Source of the DNA: Pedobacter zeaxanthinifaciens
Lineage (GTDB): Bacteria; Bacteroidota; Bacteroidia; Sphingobacteriales; Sphingobacteriaceae
Length of the DNA: 64,000 nt
Direction: 5' to 3'
NCBI RefSeq assembly: GCF_003313335.1
Contig: NZ_QMHP01000006.1
Coordinates: forward strand, 186,001-250,000
The notes under the pieces: generated by a model
Databases searched by the model: none
What the model was told of the DNA's origin: nothing
Seen by the model: only the letters and a program-made list of their open reading frames with translations
Part shown: positions 43,575 to 52,699 of the stretch, in pieces
Numbering within the stretch: position 1 is the stretch's first letter
Layout of the letters: each line of letters opens with the position of its first letter
Made by a program: the position numbers and the translations under genes

Positions 43575-44738
43575 ATGAAATTTGGAACTTCAATACAGCA
43601 GTCAATAAAGTTTTTATTCGGTTTTGCGCTAATGGCATGCGCTGCGGTACTATTTAGCAGCAGCTCGTCGGAAAAGCCTAATTTAGATGACAGTAAGTTT
43701 AAAACAGAAACCATTGTTACGGGCTTAAACATGCCTTGGTCTATGGCTTTTTTGCCTGATGGTAAGGCTTTAGTTACTGAAAGAACTGGAAAATTACGCA
43801 TCATTAAAGGAGGACAGCTAGATCCAAAAGAAATTACTGGTATTCCTAAGGTTTATTTCCGTGGGCAAGGCGGTTTGCTTGATGTGGTGTTGCATCCTAA
43901 TTATAAGGAAAACGGATGGATCTACATCAGTTATTCATCACCTAAAAAAGAAGGGGAAGCTGGAGAAGATGGTGGTGCAAATACCGCTTTAATGCGTGCT
44001 AAATTGAACGGATATGAATTGACAAATATTGAGCATTTATACAAAGCTAGCCCTAATGTAAAGGGCGGTGTGCACTTCGGTGGAAAAATATTATTCGATA
44101 AAAAAGGCTATGTATTTTTGACTTTGGGTGAAAGAGGTCAAAAAGAAAATGCCCAAAATTTGGGCAAAGCGCAAGGTAAAATGGTGCGATTGCATGAAGA
44201 TGGTAAAATTCCTACGGATAACCCTTTTGTGAAAACTAAAGATGCTTTGCCAGAGATTTGGAGCTATGGTCATCGTAACCCGCAGGGCTTGGTGATGCAT
44301 CCAAAAAATGGCACCATTTGGGAGCATGAGCATGGCCCGCAAGGAGGCGACGAGCTAAATATTGTTGAAAAAGGTAAAAATTATGGATGGCCATTAATCA
44401 CTTATGGCATTGATTACGATAATTCAATTATATCTGATAAAACCGAAGCGCCAGGAATGGAACAACCTGTAATTTATTGGAAACCATCAATTGCACCTTG
44501 CGGAATGACTTTTGTTACCAGTACGAAGTTTAAAGATTGGAATGGCGATTTGTTGGTGGGTTCTCTTAAATTCCAAAATATTGAGCATTTGGTAGTTAAG
44601 GATAACAAGGTAGTGAAGAAGGAAGTTGTTTTCGAAAAAATAGGAAGGGTAAGAGATTTAAAAGAAGGTCCGGATGGCAATATCTATGTTGTGATAGAAA
44701 GCAATGGTTCGATTGTTAAAATCAGCCCTAAATCTTAA
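43575..44738 (+). CDS. PQQ-dependent sugar dehydrogenase (sGDH/Hhip-like)
   Basis: A 387-residue exported protein, with a signal that may end in a lipobox (FALMAC). A six-bladed propeller follows, as in soluble glucose/aldose dehydrogenase. Seen: LNMPWSMAFLPDGKALVTERTGKL near 50-73, FRGQGGLLDVVLHPNY, the active-site histidine in GGVHFGGKI, GHRNPQGLVMHPKNGTIWEHEHGPQGGDELN near 235-266 (PQQ and Ca-binding), and PSIAPCGMTF. It oxidises a sugar in the periplasm and passes electrons to a carrier, which the cytochrome c gene 43 bp downstream could supply. The sugar is unknown. Confidence 0.87.
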   Translation: MKFGTSIQQSIKFLFGFALMACAAVLFSSSSSEKPNLDDSKFKTETIVTGLNMPWSMAFLPDGKALVTERTGKLRIIKGGQLDPKEITGIPKVYFRGQGGLLDVVLHPNYKENGWIYISYSSPKKEGEAGEDGGANTALMRAKLNGYELTNIEHLYKASPNVKGGVHFGGKILFDKKGYVFLTLGERGQKENAQNLGKAQGKMVRLHEDGKIPTDNPFVKTKDALPEIWSYGHRNPQGLVMHPKNGTIWEHEHGPQGGDELNIVEKGKNYGWPLITYGIDYDNSIISDKTEAPGMEQPVIYWKPSIAPCGMTFVTSTKFKDWNGDLLVGSLKFQNIEHLVVKDNKVVKKEVVFEKIGRVRDLKEGPDGNIYVVIESNGSIVKISPKS

Positions 44739-44781
44739 AGTTTAGTAAGCAGGCATTTCAACGTGCTGTTAAATATTAGGA

Positions 44782-45189
44782 ATGATGAAAATAGTATTAA
44801 GCTTAGGTTGTGCCTCATTATATGCACTTGTGTTTTTTTCTGCTCCGCAGGATGAACTAGGCAAGAGCGTACAAAGGGGGAAGGCGCTTTATGAGGAAAG
44901 TTGTATTACCTGCCACTTAGCCAATGGAGAAGGACTGAAAGGAACATTTCCTCCCTTAGCAAAAGCTGATTTTTTAATAAAGTATCCTGAAAAAGCAATA
45001 CATGCTATAAAGTTTGGGATGCGAGGTGCAGTAAAGGTAAACGGTGTTGATTATAACAATGCAATGCCGCCATCTGGCTTTGCTGATGATGAAATTGCGG
45101 ATGTAATGAATTATATCAGAAATTCTTTCGGCAATAAAAATTTAACCTTAGTTACCGAAAAGCAGGTGGCTGAAATTAAAGAGAAGTAA
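44782..45189 (+). CDS. Exported class I cytochrome c
   Basis: A 135-residue single-haem cytochrome. A hydrophobic signal (about 1-21) is followed by the haem-binding C41-I-T-C44-H45 in ESCITCHLANGEG, GTFPPLA, and the axial methionine in NAMPPSGFADDE near 95. The fold is the short class I type. It is 43 bp downstream of the PQQ sugar dehydrogenase and is the obvious electron acceptor, though partnership is inference. A small membrane protein follows 4 bp later. Confidence 0.9.
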   Translation: MMKIVLSLGCASLYALVFFSAPQDELGKSVQRGKALYEESCITCHLANGEGLKGTFPPLAKADFLIKYPEKAIHAIKFGMRGAVKVNGVDYNNAMPPSGFADDEIADVMNYIRNSFGNKNLTLVTEKQVAEIKEK

Positions 45190-45193
45190 GCCA

Positions 45194-45433
45194 ATGCCAG
45201 AAATACTGCTACTGTGTTTTTTGATGATCCCTCAGTTGGTAGCGGGAATTTATGCCCGAAGCATTGGAAAAAGCTTTTGGTTCTGGTTTTTTATCTCTTT
45301 CCTCATACCAATTATTTCCTTGATCATTCTTTTGTTGATAGATAAGAAAAGCGCCAAAGGCGATGAACAAAAATCAACGTATGAATTGGCGGATCATGTG
45401 AAAGCCAAACGAAAGCTAGATGATAATTCTTGA
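45194..45433 (+). CDS. Small two-helix membrane protein
   Basis: A 79-residue protein with two hydrophobic helices (about 3-20 and 28-50) around SIGKSFWFWFFISFLIPIIS, then a charged tail (KKSAKGDEQKSTYELADHVKAKRKL). No known domain. It begins 4 bp after the cytochrome c stop, so it is co-transcribed and could help anchor or assemble the redox pair. It ends 8 bp before a terminator hairpin. Confidence 0.7.
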   Translation: MPEILLLCFLMIPQLVAGIYARSIGKSFWFWFFISFLIPIISLIILLLIDKKSAKGDEQKSTYELADHVKAKRKLDDNS

Positions 45434-45441
45434 ATCTTTTA

Positions 45442-45474
45442 AGACTTACGAAGTTTCCAAAACTTCGTAAGTCT
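45442..45474. terminator. Perfect 15-bp hairpin between convergent genes (dispersed ACTTACGAAG family)
   Basis: AGACTTACGAAGTTT (45442-45456), loop CCA, and AAACTTCGTAAGTCT (45460-45474) form a perfect stem. It sits between the convergent small membrane protein and peptidase genes and can end both transcripts. It is the best copy of a family also present at 36308 and 37685. Confidence 0.85.
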
Positions 45475-45485
45475 GTAGCAGCATA

Positions 45486-47810
45486 TTATTGATTTTGGTT
45501 GGTACCTCTTAAGTTAAACTCTTTTGGCGGCTCTGCTCCTTGTAAGTGCTTTACAAAGTAATCCCATCTGCGGCGCATCATATACGGATTGTTAGCTCCA
45601 AAGCCGTGGCTGCTATGAGGAAATAGCACTAAATCATAATCTTTGTTAGCTTTATTTAACGCATCAATTACTAAATAAACATTGTACGGTGGTACGTTAT
45701 TGTCCATCATACCATGTGCTAACATCAATTTTCCTTTTAGGTTTTTAGCGTGGGTTTGGTTGGCTTGTGCGGCATAGTCCGAGTTTTCTGCCAAACCGTT
45801 GTATCGCTCGCCCCAATCATCTTCGTAGTTTCTATTATCGTGATTACCTGCCTGCGACACACCTACTTTGAAAAAATCAGGATATTTGAACAAAGCAGCA
45901 GCAGTGGCAAAACCGCCTCCCGAATGCCCCCAAATTCCCACTTTATCAGTATCGATAGGATATTTCTCTGCCAGTTGTTTAATTCCGGTAATTTGATCAG
46001 GCAAGGTGTTTTCGCCCATATTTCCGTAGTTCATATCGTGGTAACTTTTTGAACGCATTGGGTTGCTAGTTCCTTCAATTAGCACCACAATAAAGCCCAG
46101 TTCGGCAAGCGCTTGGTGATCGCCTCTGGTAGCAGCAAACGACCAACTTCCCACACTTCCGCCCTGCGGCCCTGGATAAATATAGTCTACAACAGGATAT
46201 TTTTTCCCCGCTTCCATTTGAGTTGGCGTAAATATCAATCCGTAAATATCAGTTTTGCCATCAGCAGCAACTAGTTTCACCACATCAGGCGCTTTCCAAC
46301 CTTTGGCAGTCAATTTACTTACATCAACCCTGCCAAGCTCATCAATCAATTTTCCTTTAATGTTGCGTAAAACCGTAACTGTAGGCACATTAGGTTGCGA
46401 GTAAGCATCAACGATGTAATTAAAATCGGGCGAGAAGCTTACTTGATGGTTGCCCTCGTCAGGTGTAAGCAAGGTGAGGCCTTTTCCGTCAAAATTAATT
46501 TGGTACAGGTAAGAAAAATAAGGGTTTCCCTTTTCCCTGCCATAACCGGTGAAATACAGCTTTCTATTTTTCTCATCAACCTTAATTAACCTGCCTACTA
46601 ACCAATTTCCTTTGGTGATCTGATTTTTAAGCTTGCCCGTTTTGGCATCGTATAGGTACAAATGGCCCCAGTTGTCTCGTTCCGAATACCACAAAATTTC
46701 GTTGGTTTTAGGAAGATATCTCCAGTTGATGGAGTTTACGCCCGATTCGAAATGTGTCTTCACCGTTTCAGTAAAGATTTCTCTAACGGCTCCTGTGGTT
46801 GCATTTGCCAGTTGTAATTTAGAAATTTTATGATCACGAGAAGTGGATAAAAAAGCAAACTCCGTTCCATCCGGATTCCAATCAATATCCGCTAGTTGGC
46901 CACCATCAACAATATCATCACTTAACGAACTGCGGTGGTCGTCCAAAGGAATTTGCAAGCTTACCACCTTCGCATTTTCCACGTCAATTACCACTCTGCG
47001 TAATTTGGCCACTTCTTTATCGCCTGGCAAAGGGTATTTCCAGGCTTTTAATGTAGGCGCACCAACATTGGTAGTTACAAGGTACATATCGTTAAGGTGG
47101 CGCTGATCTTGCTGAAAAGTAGCTACTTTTTTTGAATCTGGCGACCAACGAACAATTGCTCTATCACTGGTTTTCCAACCTGCATTGTCGGTAGCATAGC
47201 CGTAATCTTTCACGCCATCAAAGGTAAGCTGCGTTTCTTTTTTCGAAGCCAAATCCTTTAGCCATAAGTTCCAATCTTTAATGTAAACGGCTTTTTTGCC
47301 ATCGGGCGATACCGACTCTGCATAACCGCCCATCCTGTTCATTGCGCCACCACGGCCCGCAGATCCCCTGCCTGCTGCAGATTTGCTCTCCGTTAATGTG
47401 TTGGTACTCACATTGAAATTCCAAAGTTGACCATCGGCCATAAATTGGAACGATTGCTCATCATCTGCAAAATTGATGTTTTGGAACGGCAAAGCATAAG
47501 GCTCGTATTTTTTTCCCGTTGCTTTGCTAAGCGCATCAGCTAGCTTTTGATGATCAAACGCTGCTACTTTGCTTTTTTTAGCCGGATCAACCAGTAAAAA
47601 TTCTTTACCGTTTTTAGTGTTCGCTAAATATCTGAAGCGCTCACCGGAAGTCCAGTTGGGGTATACCGCGGTGCCGCCCACTAAAGGTTCAACGTTGTAG
47701 CTTAAAAATTGCTCTGCCCTTTCGTAATCCTTAGCGGTAAGTATTTTGTTTTGAGCTTTCAAAGTAAATACTGTTAAAATAGTACTGATGGTTAATAGTT
47801 GTTTTTTCAT
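45486..47810 (-). CDS. S9B dipeptidyl-peptidase IV-like exported peptidase
   Basis: A 774-residue exported serine peptidase. A signal peptide (about 1-19, ending LKAQ) is followed by an N-terminal beta-propeller (about 100-510) and a C-terminal alpha/beta-hydrolase domain. The nucleophile is the serine in GIWGHSGGGFAT near 630, the aspartate is in GMMDNNVPPYN near 703 and the histidine is in HSSHGFG near 734. DPP-IV-like enzymes release X-Pro dipeptides; the Glu pair that binds the N-terminus is not obvious in this sequence. I use the ATG 47810 (MKKQLLTIS), because the 18 codons upstream lack a signal sequence. It is monocistronic. Confidence 0.9.
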   Translation of the reverse strand: MKKQLLTISTILTVFTLKAQNKILTAKDYERAEQFLSYNVEPLVGGTAVYPNWTSGERFRYLANTKNGKEFLLVDPAKKSKVAAFDHQKLADALSKATGKKYEPYALPFQNINFADDEQSFQFMADGQLWNFNVSTNTLTESKSAAGRGSAGRGGAMNRMGGYAESVSPDGKKAVYIKDWNLWLKDLASKKETQLTFDGVKDYGYATDNAGWKTSDRAIVRWSPDSKKVATFQQDQRHLNDMYLVTTNVGAPTLKAWKYPLPGDKEVAKLRRVVIDVENAKVVSLQIPLDDHRSSLSDDIVDGGQLADIDWNPDGTEFAFLSTSRDHKISKLQLANATTGAVREIFTETVKTHFESGVNSINWRYLPKTNEILWYSERDNWGHLYLYDAKTGKLKNQITKGNWLVGRLIKVDEKNRKLYFTGYGREKGNPYFSYLYQINFDGKGLTLLTPDEGNHQVSFSPDFNYIVDAYSQPNVPTVTVLRNIKGKLIDELGRVDVSKLTAKGWKAPDVVKLVAADGKTDIYGLIFTPTQMEAGKKYPVVDYIYPGPQGGSVGSWSFAATRGDHQALAELGFIVVLIEGTSNPMRSKSYHDMNYGNMGENTLPDQITGIKQLAEKYPIDTDKVGIWGHSGGGFATAAALFKYPDFFKVGVSQAGNHDNRNYEDDWGERYNGLAENSDYAAQANQTHAKNLKGKLMLAHGMMDNNVPPYNVYLVIDALNKANKDYDLVLFPHSSHGFGANNPYMMRRRWDYFVKHLQGAEPPKEFNLRGTNQNQ

Positions 47811-48102
47811 TTTCAGAAAGAAATAATGAACTAAATTAAAATCGTCGATTGATTTACTGTACAAGGTATTAATAATGATACAGAATGTAGATAAAAAGTT
47901 GTTTGCTAATGCTTAGTGGTGGATGTGAATAATGAAACAAGATAGATTTGCCACGGGGTTAGTATCTGTAGTGGGCAATGAGGTGTTAAAGTCTATTATA
48001 GACATTTGATTAACCTATGCAATAACTCTAGCTGCCCGAAAAATGGAGCAAAGGATGAACAAATTTCTTTAATCAAATTAATTATATTATAATGCAGTAT
48101 AA
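47811..48102. other. Divergent intergenic region, nothing recognised
   Basis: This 292-bp stretch lies between the divergent peptidase and hypothetical membrane protein genes. I see no RNA gene, no strong hairpin and no consensus promoter; a few AT-rich runs are present. Confidence 0.5.
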
Positions 48103-48621
48103 ATGATGAAAACGTTCAAAATAACAACTTCCACCATTGCTTACACGTTCAAGGATGTCTTAACGACATTTGTTTTTGGAGTTATGTTGTTGGGTATTTT
48201 AACTTTTGGAATCACTCCTGAGGATTACTCTGATTTGTATTTGGTCATTCAAATTGCAGCAATCGGATTTGTATTTATGATGTTACTGCCTAACCTAATA
48301 CTTCTGTGGAATTATTTAGATGCGGGAATCAATGATCCATTAACGGTTTTTGATGATAGACTTGAATTTGGTGACAAAACAATCTCTCTTGACGACATTC
48401 AACACCTTCAGATCATCGGTACTTATCAGCATTTTAATCCACCAGTAGGCGTGTCTACACTACCATACAATGATTATTTTTACTACATCAAGATGACTAC
48501 TAAGCATGAGGAGATATTTTATTTTACCTCCCTCTATGGTTACAAGTTCGATAAGGAATTAAAGAAAATGCTAGGCGAACACAGATTTGAGAACAAAATT
48601 TCTTCTTTTCCAATGATATGA
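48103..48621 (+). CDS. Hypothetical membrane protein with PH-like C-terminus
   Basis: A 172-residue protein with two predicted membrane helices (about 20-40 and 48-70). A C-terminal beta-rich domain follows (PLTVFDDRLEFGDKTISLDDIQHLQIIG...), which resembles the bacterial PH (bPH/DUF304-like) fold by pattern only. Codon use is ordinary. Two adjacent ATG codons (48103, 48106) could start it. No function can be assigned. Confidence 0.6.
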   Translation: MMKTFKITTSTIAYTFKDVLTTFVFGVMLLGILTFGITPEDYSDLYLVIQIAAIGFVFMMLLPNLILLWNYLDAGINDPLTVFDDRLEFGDKTISLDDIQHLQIIGTYQHFNPPVGVSTLPYNDYFYYIKMTTKHEEIFYFTSLYGYKFDKELKKMLGEHRFENKISSFPMI

Positions 48622-48795
48622 CACTAGTACAAGAAACAGTAACAAATTGCTGTCTTTTTTAAATTATGCTTGAAAAGACAACGATTTAGATACGATATTT
48701 TTAGAAAAGTAAGATGGAAAATAAACTAATTTAAAACACAAAACCCACCAAACGATAGTATTTGGTAGGTTTGATCAAATTTAATACTTAGGTTG

Positions 48796-48882
48796 CGGAG
48801 AGGGAGGGATTCGAACCCTCGATACCCTTGCGAGTATACAAACTTTCCAGGCTTGCTCATTCGACCACTCTGACACCTCTCC
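48796..48882 (-). tRNA. tRNA-Ser (GGA)
   Basis: The minus-strand sequence folds as a class II tRNA. The acceptor stem GGAGAGG pairs with CCTCTCC, the D arm reads TCAGAGTGGTCGAATGA, and the anticodon stem CAAGC/GTTTG carries loop CTGGAAA with anticodon GGA. The long variable arm TATACTCGCAAGGGTATC and the T arm GAGGGTTCGAATCCCTC are present. The discriminator base is G (48796), as in serine tRNAs, and the CCA end is not encoded. It reads UCC and UCU codons. Confidence 0.95.
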
Positions 48883-48914
48883 GTTAAGCCGCAAAAATAG
48901 CATTTTTAAAGCAA

Positions 48915-48943
48915 TAAAAAAGCCCCAACTTTTGGCTGGAGCT
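48915..48943 (-). terminator. Terminator of pyk
   Basis: AGCCCCA pairs with TGGAGCT (one mismatch) around ACTTTTGGC; in the minus direction it is followed by TTTTTT. It lies 24 bp after the pyk stop and repeats the core of the sodA terminator. Confidence 0.75.
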
Positions 48944-48966
48944 ATTCATAAAATATAATGCAAATA

Positions 48967-50397
48967 TTATTCTATTACAGTAACTTTTACCGTATTAGTT
49001 CTGCTTCTTTTAACTAGTGGCACTGATGCTGTGTTAATTACCACATCACCTTTTTTAACTAGTTTTTTCTTTTTCAGCAAATCATTAACTTCTTCAATGG
49101 TTTTGTCGGTACTCTCAAATTTATCGTAAAAGAAACCTCTAACACCCCAAACCAAGCTTAAAGTGTTTAACAAACTCTCATTACTCGTAAAAGTGAAAAT
49201 TGGTGCTTCAGGGCGGTGGCTAGCAACTTCAAAAGCAGTGTAACCACTTGAGGTCATGGTAACAATACCAACGGCATCCGTTTGTTTAGATAGGAAACAG
49301 GCCGAATCACAAACGGCATCACCCAAGAAACTATCTGATTTCGGTTTTAAAAATTTCTCCGAGTGGAAAGGGTAGTTGTTCTCTTCAATGTTGTTGATGA
49401 TTTTTTGCATGGTTTCAATCACAATCAGCGGGAACTCACCTACCGATGTTTCTCCACTTAACATTACCGCATCAGCACCATCAAGTACAGAGTTAGCTAC
49501 GTCGTTCACCTCTGCACGTGTAGGACGTGGCGTGGTAATCATGCTTTCTAACATCTGCGTAGCAATAATTACCGGTTTACTAGCTGCTCTGCATTTATTT
49601 ACGATCATTTTTTGTAGCAAAGGCACTTCTTCCATTGGCATTTCCACACCTAAATCTCCACGAGCTACCATTACCGCGTCGGTTACTGCAATAATTTCAT
49701 CAATGTTGGCAATAGCTTCAGGTTTTTCAATTTTAGCTACCACACGGGCAGTTTTACCTCTTTCTCTGATGATGTCTTTCAGTTCAACGATATCATTAGC
49801 ATTACGAACAAATGAAAGACCAATCCACTCTACATCACTTTCTAGTACAAATTCTAAATTTTTCTTGTCCTCAATCGTTAAAGAAGGAATAGAAACTTTG
49901 GTGTTAGGAAGGTTTACACCTTTTCTTGAAGTTAAGATACCGCCGTGTACTACTTCGCACACCACTTCGTCTTTGTAATTGGTTTCCAAAACTCTCATTT
50001 GCAACTTTCCGTCATCCAAAAGGATAATTTCGCCAGCTTTCACATCTTGAGGAAAATTCTCATAAGTGATATAAATGCGCTCTTCGTTGCCAATGCACTC
50101 TTGCGTGGTAATTACGGTTTTATTTCCGTTGATAAGGTTGATACCGCCATCTTTCACCATACCGATCCTAATTTTAGGACCTTGTAAATCGGCTAAAATA
50201 CCAACATTGTATTGGTGTTTTTTGTTGATATCTCTAATGGTATCGATTACTTTTTGATGATCAGCTTGCGAACCGTGAGAAAAATTCAAACGGCAAACAT
50301 CTAAACCTGCATTAAACATACTGTACAAAACATCTGGTTTAGCTGATGCTGGGCCCAAGGTGGCCACAATTTTGGTTCTTGAATGAAAAGGTTTCAT
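48967..50397 (-). CDS. pyk: Pyruvate kinase
   Basis: Pyruvate kinase makes pyruvate and ATP from PEP and ADP, the last step of glycolysis. The 476-residue protein shows TKIVATLGPAS at 8-18, NFSHGSQADHQ, GILADLQGPKIRIG near 66-79, the catalytic lysine in VAKIEKPEAI near 220, MVARGDLGVEMP near 240, and TATQMLESM-like IATQMLESMI near 275. The C-terminal domain (350-476) is full length. A good promoter precedes it (50487-50515). The IPExxxVDY-like gene lies upstream in the same direction. Confidence 0.96.
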   Translation of the reverse strand: MKPFHSRTKIVATLGPASAKPDVLYSMFNAGLDVCRLNFSHGSQADHQKVIDTIRDINKKHQYNVGILADLQGPKIRIGMVKDGGINLINGNKTVITTQECIGNEERIYITYENFPQDVKAGEIILLDDGKLQMRVLETNYKDEVVCEVVHGGILTSRKGVNLPNTKVSIPSLTIEDKKNLEFVLESDVEWIGLSFVRNANDIVELKDIIRERGKTARVVAKIEKPEAIANIDEIIAVTDAVMVARGDLGVEMPMEEVPLLQKMIVNKCRAASKPVIIATQMLESMITTPRPTRAEVNDVANSVLDGADAVMLSGETSVGEFPLIVIETMQKIINNIEENNYPFHSEKFLKPKSDSFLGDAVCDSACFLSKQTDAVGIVTMTSSGYTAFEVASHRPEAPIFTFTSNESLLNTLSLVWGVRGFFYDKFESTDKTIEEVNDLLKKKKLVKKGDVVINTASVPLVKRSRTNTVKVTVIE

Positions 50398-50486
50398 TAA
50401 TTATTTTGTTATTGTCGCTCGAAACAAGTGCCATCTAGCAAGCTTGGCCCAGCGCTGTTATACTATTTCAGTTTGATTTGATAATT

Positions 50487-50515
50487 CAAATATAGTGTAT
50501 TTACTACACTAACAA
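50487..50515 (-). promoter_or_regulatory. Promoter of pyk
   Basis: On the minus strand TTG (50515-50513) and TATATTTG (50494-50487) are separated by 18 bp, a near-ideal Bacteroidota promoter. The 5' UTR would be about 85 bases. Confidence 0.65.
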
Positions 50516-50523
50516 TATAAAAA

Positions 50524-50943
50524 TTACATTACCAAATTTTCTTTTGACTTTAATTTCTTTACATCAATTTGTGCAGCTACCTGAATATCAGGTATTTTGT
50601 TCAGGCTGCTGATGGTAAAATTGAGGTCTTCTTTGTCGATAAATTGATGGATAATCATGAAAAAATCAACCTTGTTCATTTCTGGAACCAAGAAGCCTTC
50701 GCTGTTACGGTTGCTCACCAAGTAATATTCTCTTTCGCCTTCTTCTACAAAAAAATAATATTTAGAAAAAGAAATTGGCGGCTCATCCGTATTGAAATAA
50801 ACTTCATGATCATCAATTTTACAAAACTCAAAATTGAGATTGGTGTTTATCTTATGACACAAAACATAGTCCTTTAACGATGCTGTAATGGCAATTAATA
50901 CGAAATCTAGATCGAGGGATAGTTTTAAATAAGTTTTGTTCAA
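50524..50943 (-). CDS. IPExxxVDY family protein
   Basis: A 139-residue soluble protein of the Bacteroidota IPExxxVDY group. The characteristic motif is GFLVPEMNKVDFFMIIH near 82-98 (here LVPEMNKVDF). The N-terminus MNKTYLKLSLDLDFVLIAITA also fits the family. The family has no known function and frequently lies beside pyk, as here (127 bp upstream of it, same strand). The pyk promoter lies in the gap between them. Confidence 0.75.
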   Translation of the reverse strand: MNKTYLKLSLDLDFVLIAITASLKDYVLCHKINTNLNFEFCKIDDHEVYFNTDEPPISFSKYYFFVEEGEREYYLVSNRNSEGFLVPEMNKVDFFMIIHQFIDKEDLNFTISSLNKIPDIQVAAQIDVKKLKSKENLVM

Positions 50944-51095
50944 AATGTATTTTTTTGTTAGAATTACGAAATTATAAAACTAATTTTACTTTGGGTTTTA
51001 AACCTTTAAAATTGATAGAGAAATAAAAACATTTGAAAAGTGTGAGAATTTATTTTTCTTTGCACAGAATTATTTAACCATTAAATTATAAAATT

Positions 51096-51332
51096 ATGTC
51101 TGATATTGCTTCAAGAGTAAAGGCTATTATCGTAGAAAAACTAGGTGTTGACGAAAGCGAAGTTACGCCAGAGGCTTCATTCACAAATGACTTAGGTGCT
51201 GATTCATTAGACACTGTAGAGCTAATTATGGAATTCGAAAAAGAATTTAATGTAGCTATTCCTGATGATCAAGCTGAAACTATCGGTACTGTAGGTCAAG
51301 CAATTGCTTATTTAGAAAAAAACGTTAAGTAG
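51096..51332 (+). CDS. acpP: Acyl carrier protein
   Basis: The 78-residue carrier of growing acyl chains in fatty acid synthesis. The 4'-phosphopantetheine attachment serine is S37 in [15 protein letters not shown]. The protein is acidic throughout, with the usual helix [13 protein letters not shown]. fabF follows 28 bp later and rnc after that, the common acpP-fabF-rnc order. A weak -7-like TTTCTTTG lies about 40 bp upstream of the ATG, with a TTG 19 bp before it. Confidence 0.97.
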   Translation: MSDIASRVKAIIVEKLGVDESEVTPEASFTNDLGADSLDTVELIMEFEKEFNVAIPDDQAETIGTVGQAIAYLEKNVK

Positions 51333-51360
51333 AAATACTTTTTCTGTACAATACTTATAA

Positions 51361-52614
51361 ATGGGATTAAAAAGAGTAGTAGTTACTGGGTTGGGTGCGC
51401 TCACTCCAATTGGAAATAGTGTTCCCGAATTTTGGGAGGCTTTAACAAATGGTGTGAGCGGCGCTGCGCCTATCAAAAGTTTCAATACTGAAAAATTCAA
51501 AACGAAGTTTGCTTGCGAAGTGAAAAACTTTAATCCGGAAGATTACCTGGATAAAAAGGAAGCCCGCAAGCTTGATCCGTTTGTGCAGTACGCACTTGTA
51601 GCCACTGAAGAGGCGGTTAAAGATGGAGGATATGATTTCTCTACACTTGACACCAACCGAATTGGCGTAATTTGGGGCGCTGGAATTGGAGGTTTAAAAA
51701 CTTTCTTAGACGAGGTTACTAACTTCGCCAAAGGAGATGGTACGCCTAGGTATAACCCATTCTTTATTCCTAAAATGATTATTGATATTGCTCCTGGGCA
51801 TATCTCAATGAAGTATGGATTGCGTGGGCCAAACTTCGCAACCGTTTCTGCTTGTGCTTCTTCAACCAATGCGATGATTGATGCATTCAATTACATTCGT
51901 TTGGGCATGGCTGATATCATTATCAGCGGTGGTTCAGAAGCAATTATCAACGAAGCGGGTATGGGTGGTTTTAACGCAATGCATGCTTTATCTACTCGTA
52001 ATGATGATCCGGCAACGGCCTCTCGTCCTTTTGATAAAGATCGTGATGGTTTTGTGGCCGGTGAAGGTGCTGGTACTATTATTTTAGAAGAATTGGAGCA
52101 TGCGAAAGCTCGTGGTGCTAAAATTTATGCTGAAATTGTAGGTGGCGGTATGAGCGCAGATGCGCACCATATCACTGCTCCGCATCCAGAAGGTTTAGGT
52201 GCAAAAATGGTAATGACCAAAGCATTGGCTGATGCTGGTTTGGAAACTAACCAAATTGATTACATTAACGTACACGGTACTTCTACGCCACTAGGCGATG
52301 TGCAAGAAGCCAAGGCGATTGTTGATTTATTTGGTGAAGATGCTTACAAGCTGAACATTAGCTCTACAAAATCCATGACGGGCCACTTATTGGGCGCTGC
52401 TGGAGCTGTAGAGGCATTGGCAACTATTTTGGCAATTAAAACGGATACGGTGCCTCCAACCATCAATCACTTTACAGATGATCCTGATTTTGATCCTAAA
52501 TTGAACTTCACTTTCAATAAGGCGCAAAAACGTGAGGTTAGGGCTGCTATTAGTAACACTTTTGGCTTTGGTGGTCATAATGCTTCGGTTGTTTTCAAAA
52601 AATACGAAGATTAA
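51361..52614 (+). CDS. fabF: Beta-ketoacyl-ACP synthase II
   Basis: FabF condenses malonyl-ACP with acyl-ACP in chain elongation. The 417-residue thiolase-fold protein has the catalytic triad Cys-His-His. C is in VSACASSTNAM near 163, the first His in NVHGTSTPLGD near 304, and the second in TGHLLGAAGAVEA near 341. The start RVVVTGLGALTPIG and end FGFGGHNASVVFK are typical. The gene follows acpP by 28 bp. Confidence 0.97.
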   Translation: MGLKRVVVTGLGALTPIGNSVPEFWEALTNGVSGAAPIKSFNTEKFKTKFACEVKNFNPEDYLDKKEARKLDPFVQYALVATEEAVKDGGYDFSTLDTNRIGVIWGAGIGGLKTFLDEVTNFAKGDGTPRYNPFFIPKMIIDIAPGHISMKYGLRGPNFATVSACASSTNAMIDAFNYIRLGMADIIISGGSEAIINEAGMGGFNAMHALSTRNDDPATASRPFDKDRDGFVAGEGAGTIILEELEHAKARGAKIYAEIVGGGMSADAHHITAPHPEGLGAKMVMTKALADAGLETNQIDYINVHGTSTPLGDVQEAKAIVDLFGEDAYKLNISSTKSMTGHLLGAAGAVEALATILAIKTDTVPPTINHFTDDPDFDPKLNFTFNKAQKREVRAAISNTFGFGGHNASVVFKKYED

Positions 52615-52699
52615 CCAAAAAAAATTATGGCATAAGGGCAATTGTATGGTATATTTATGCAAATGCTTTTGTTGTAATTAAATTTTGTGTTGCTAGTTG

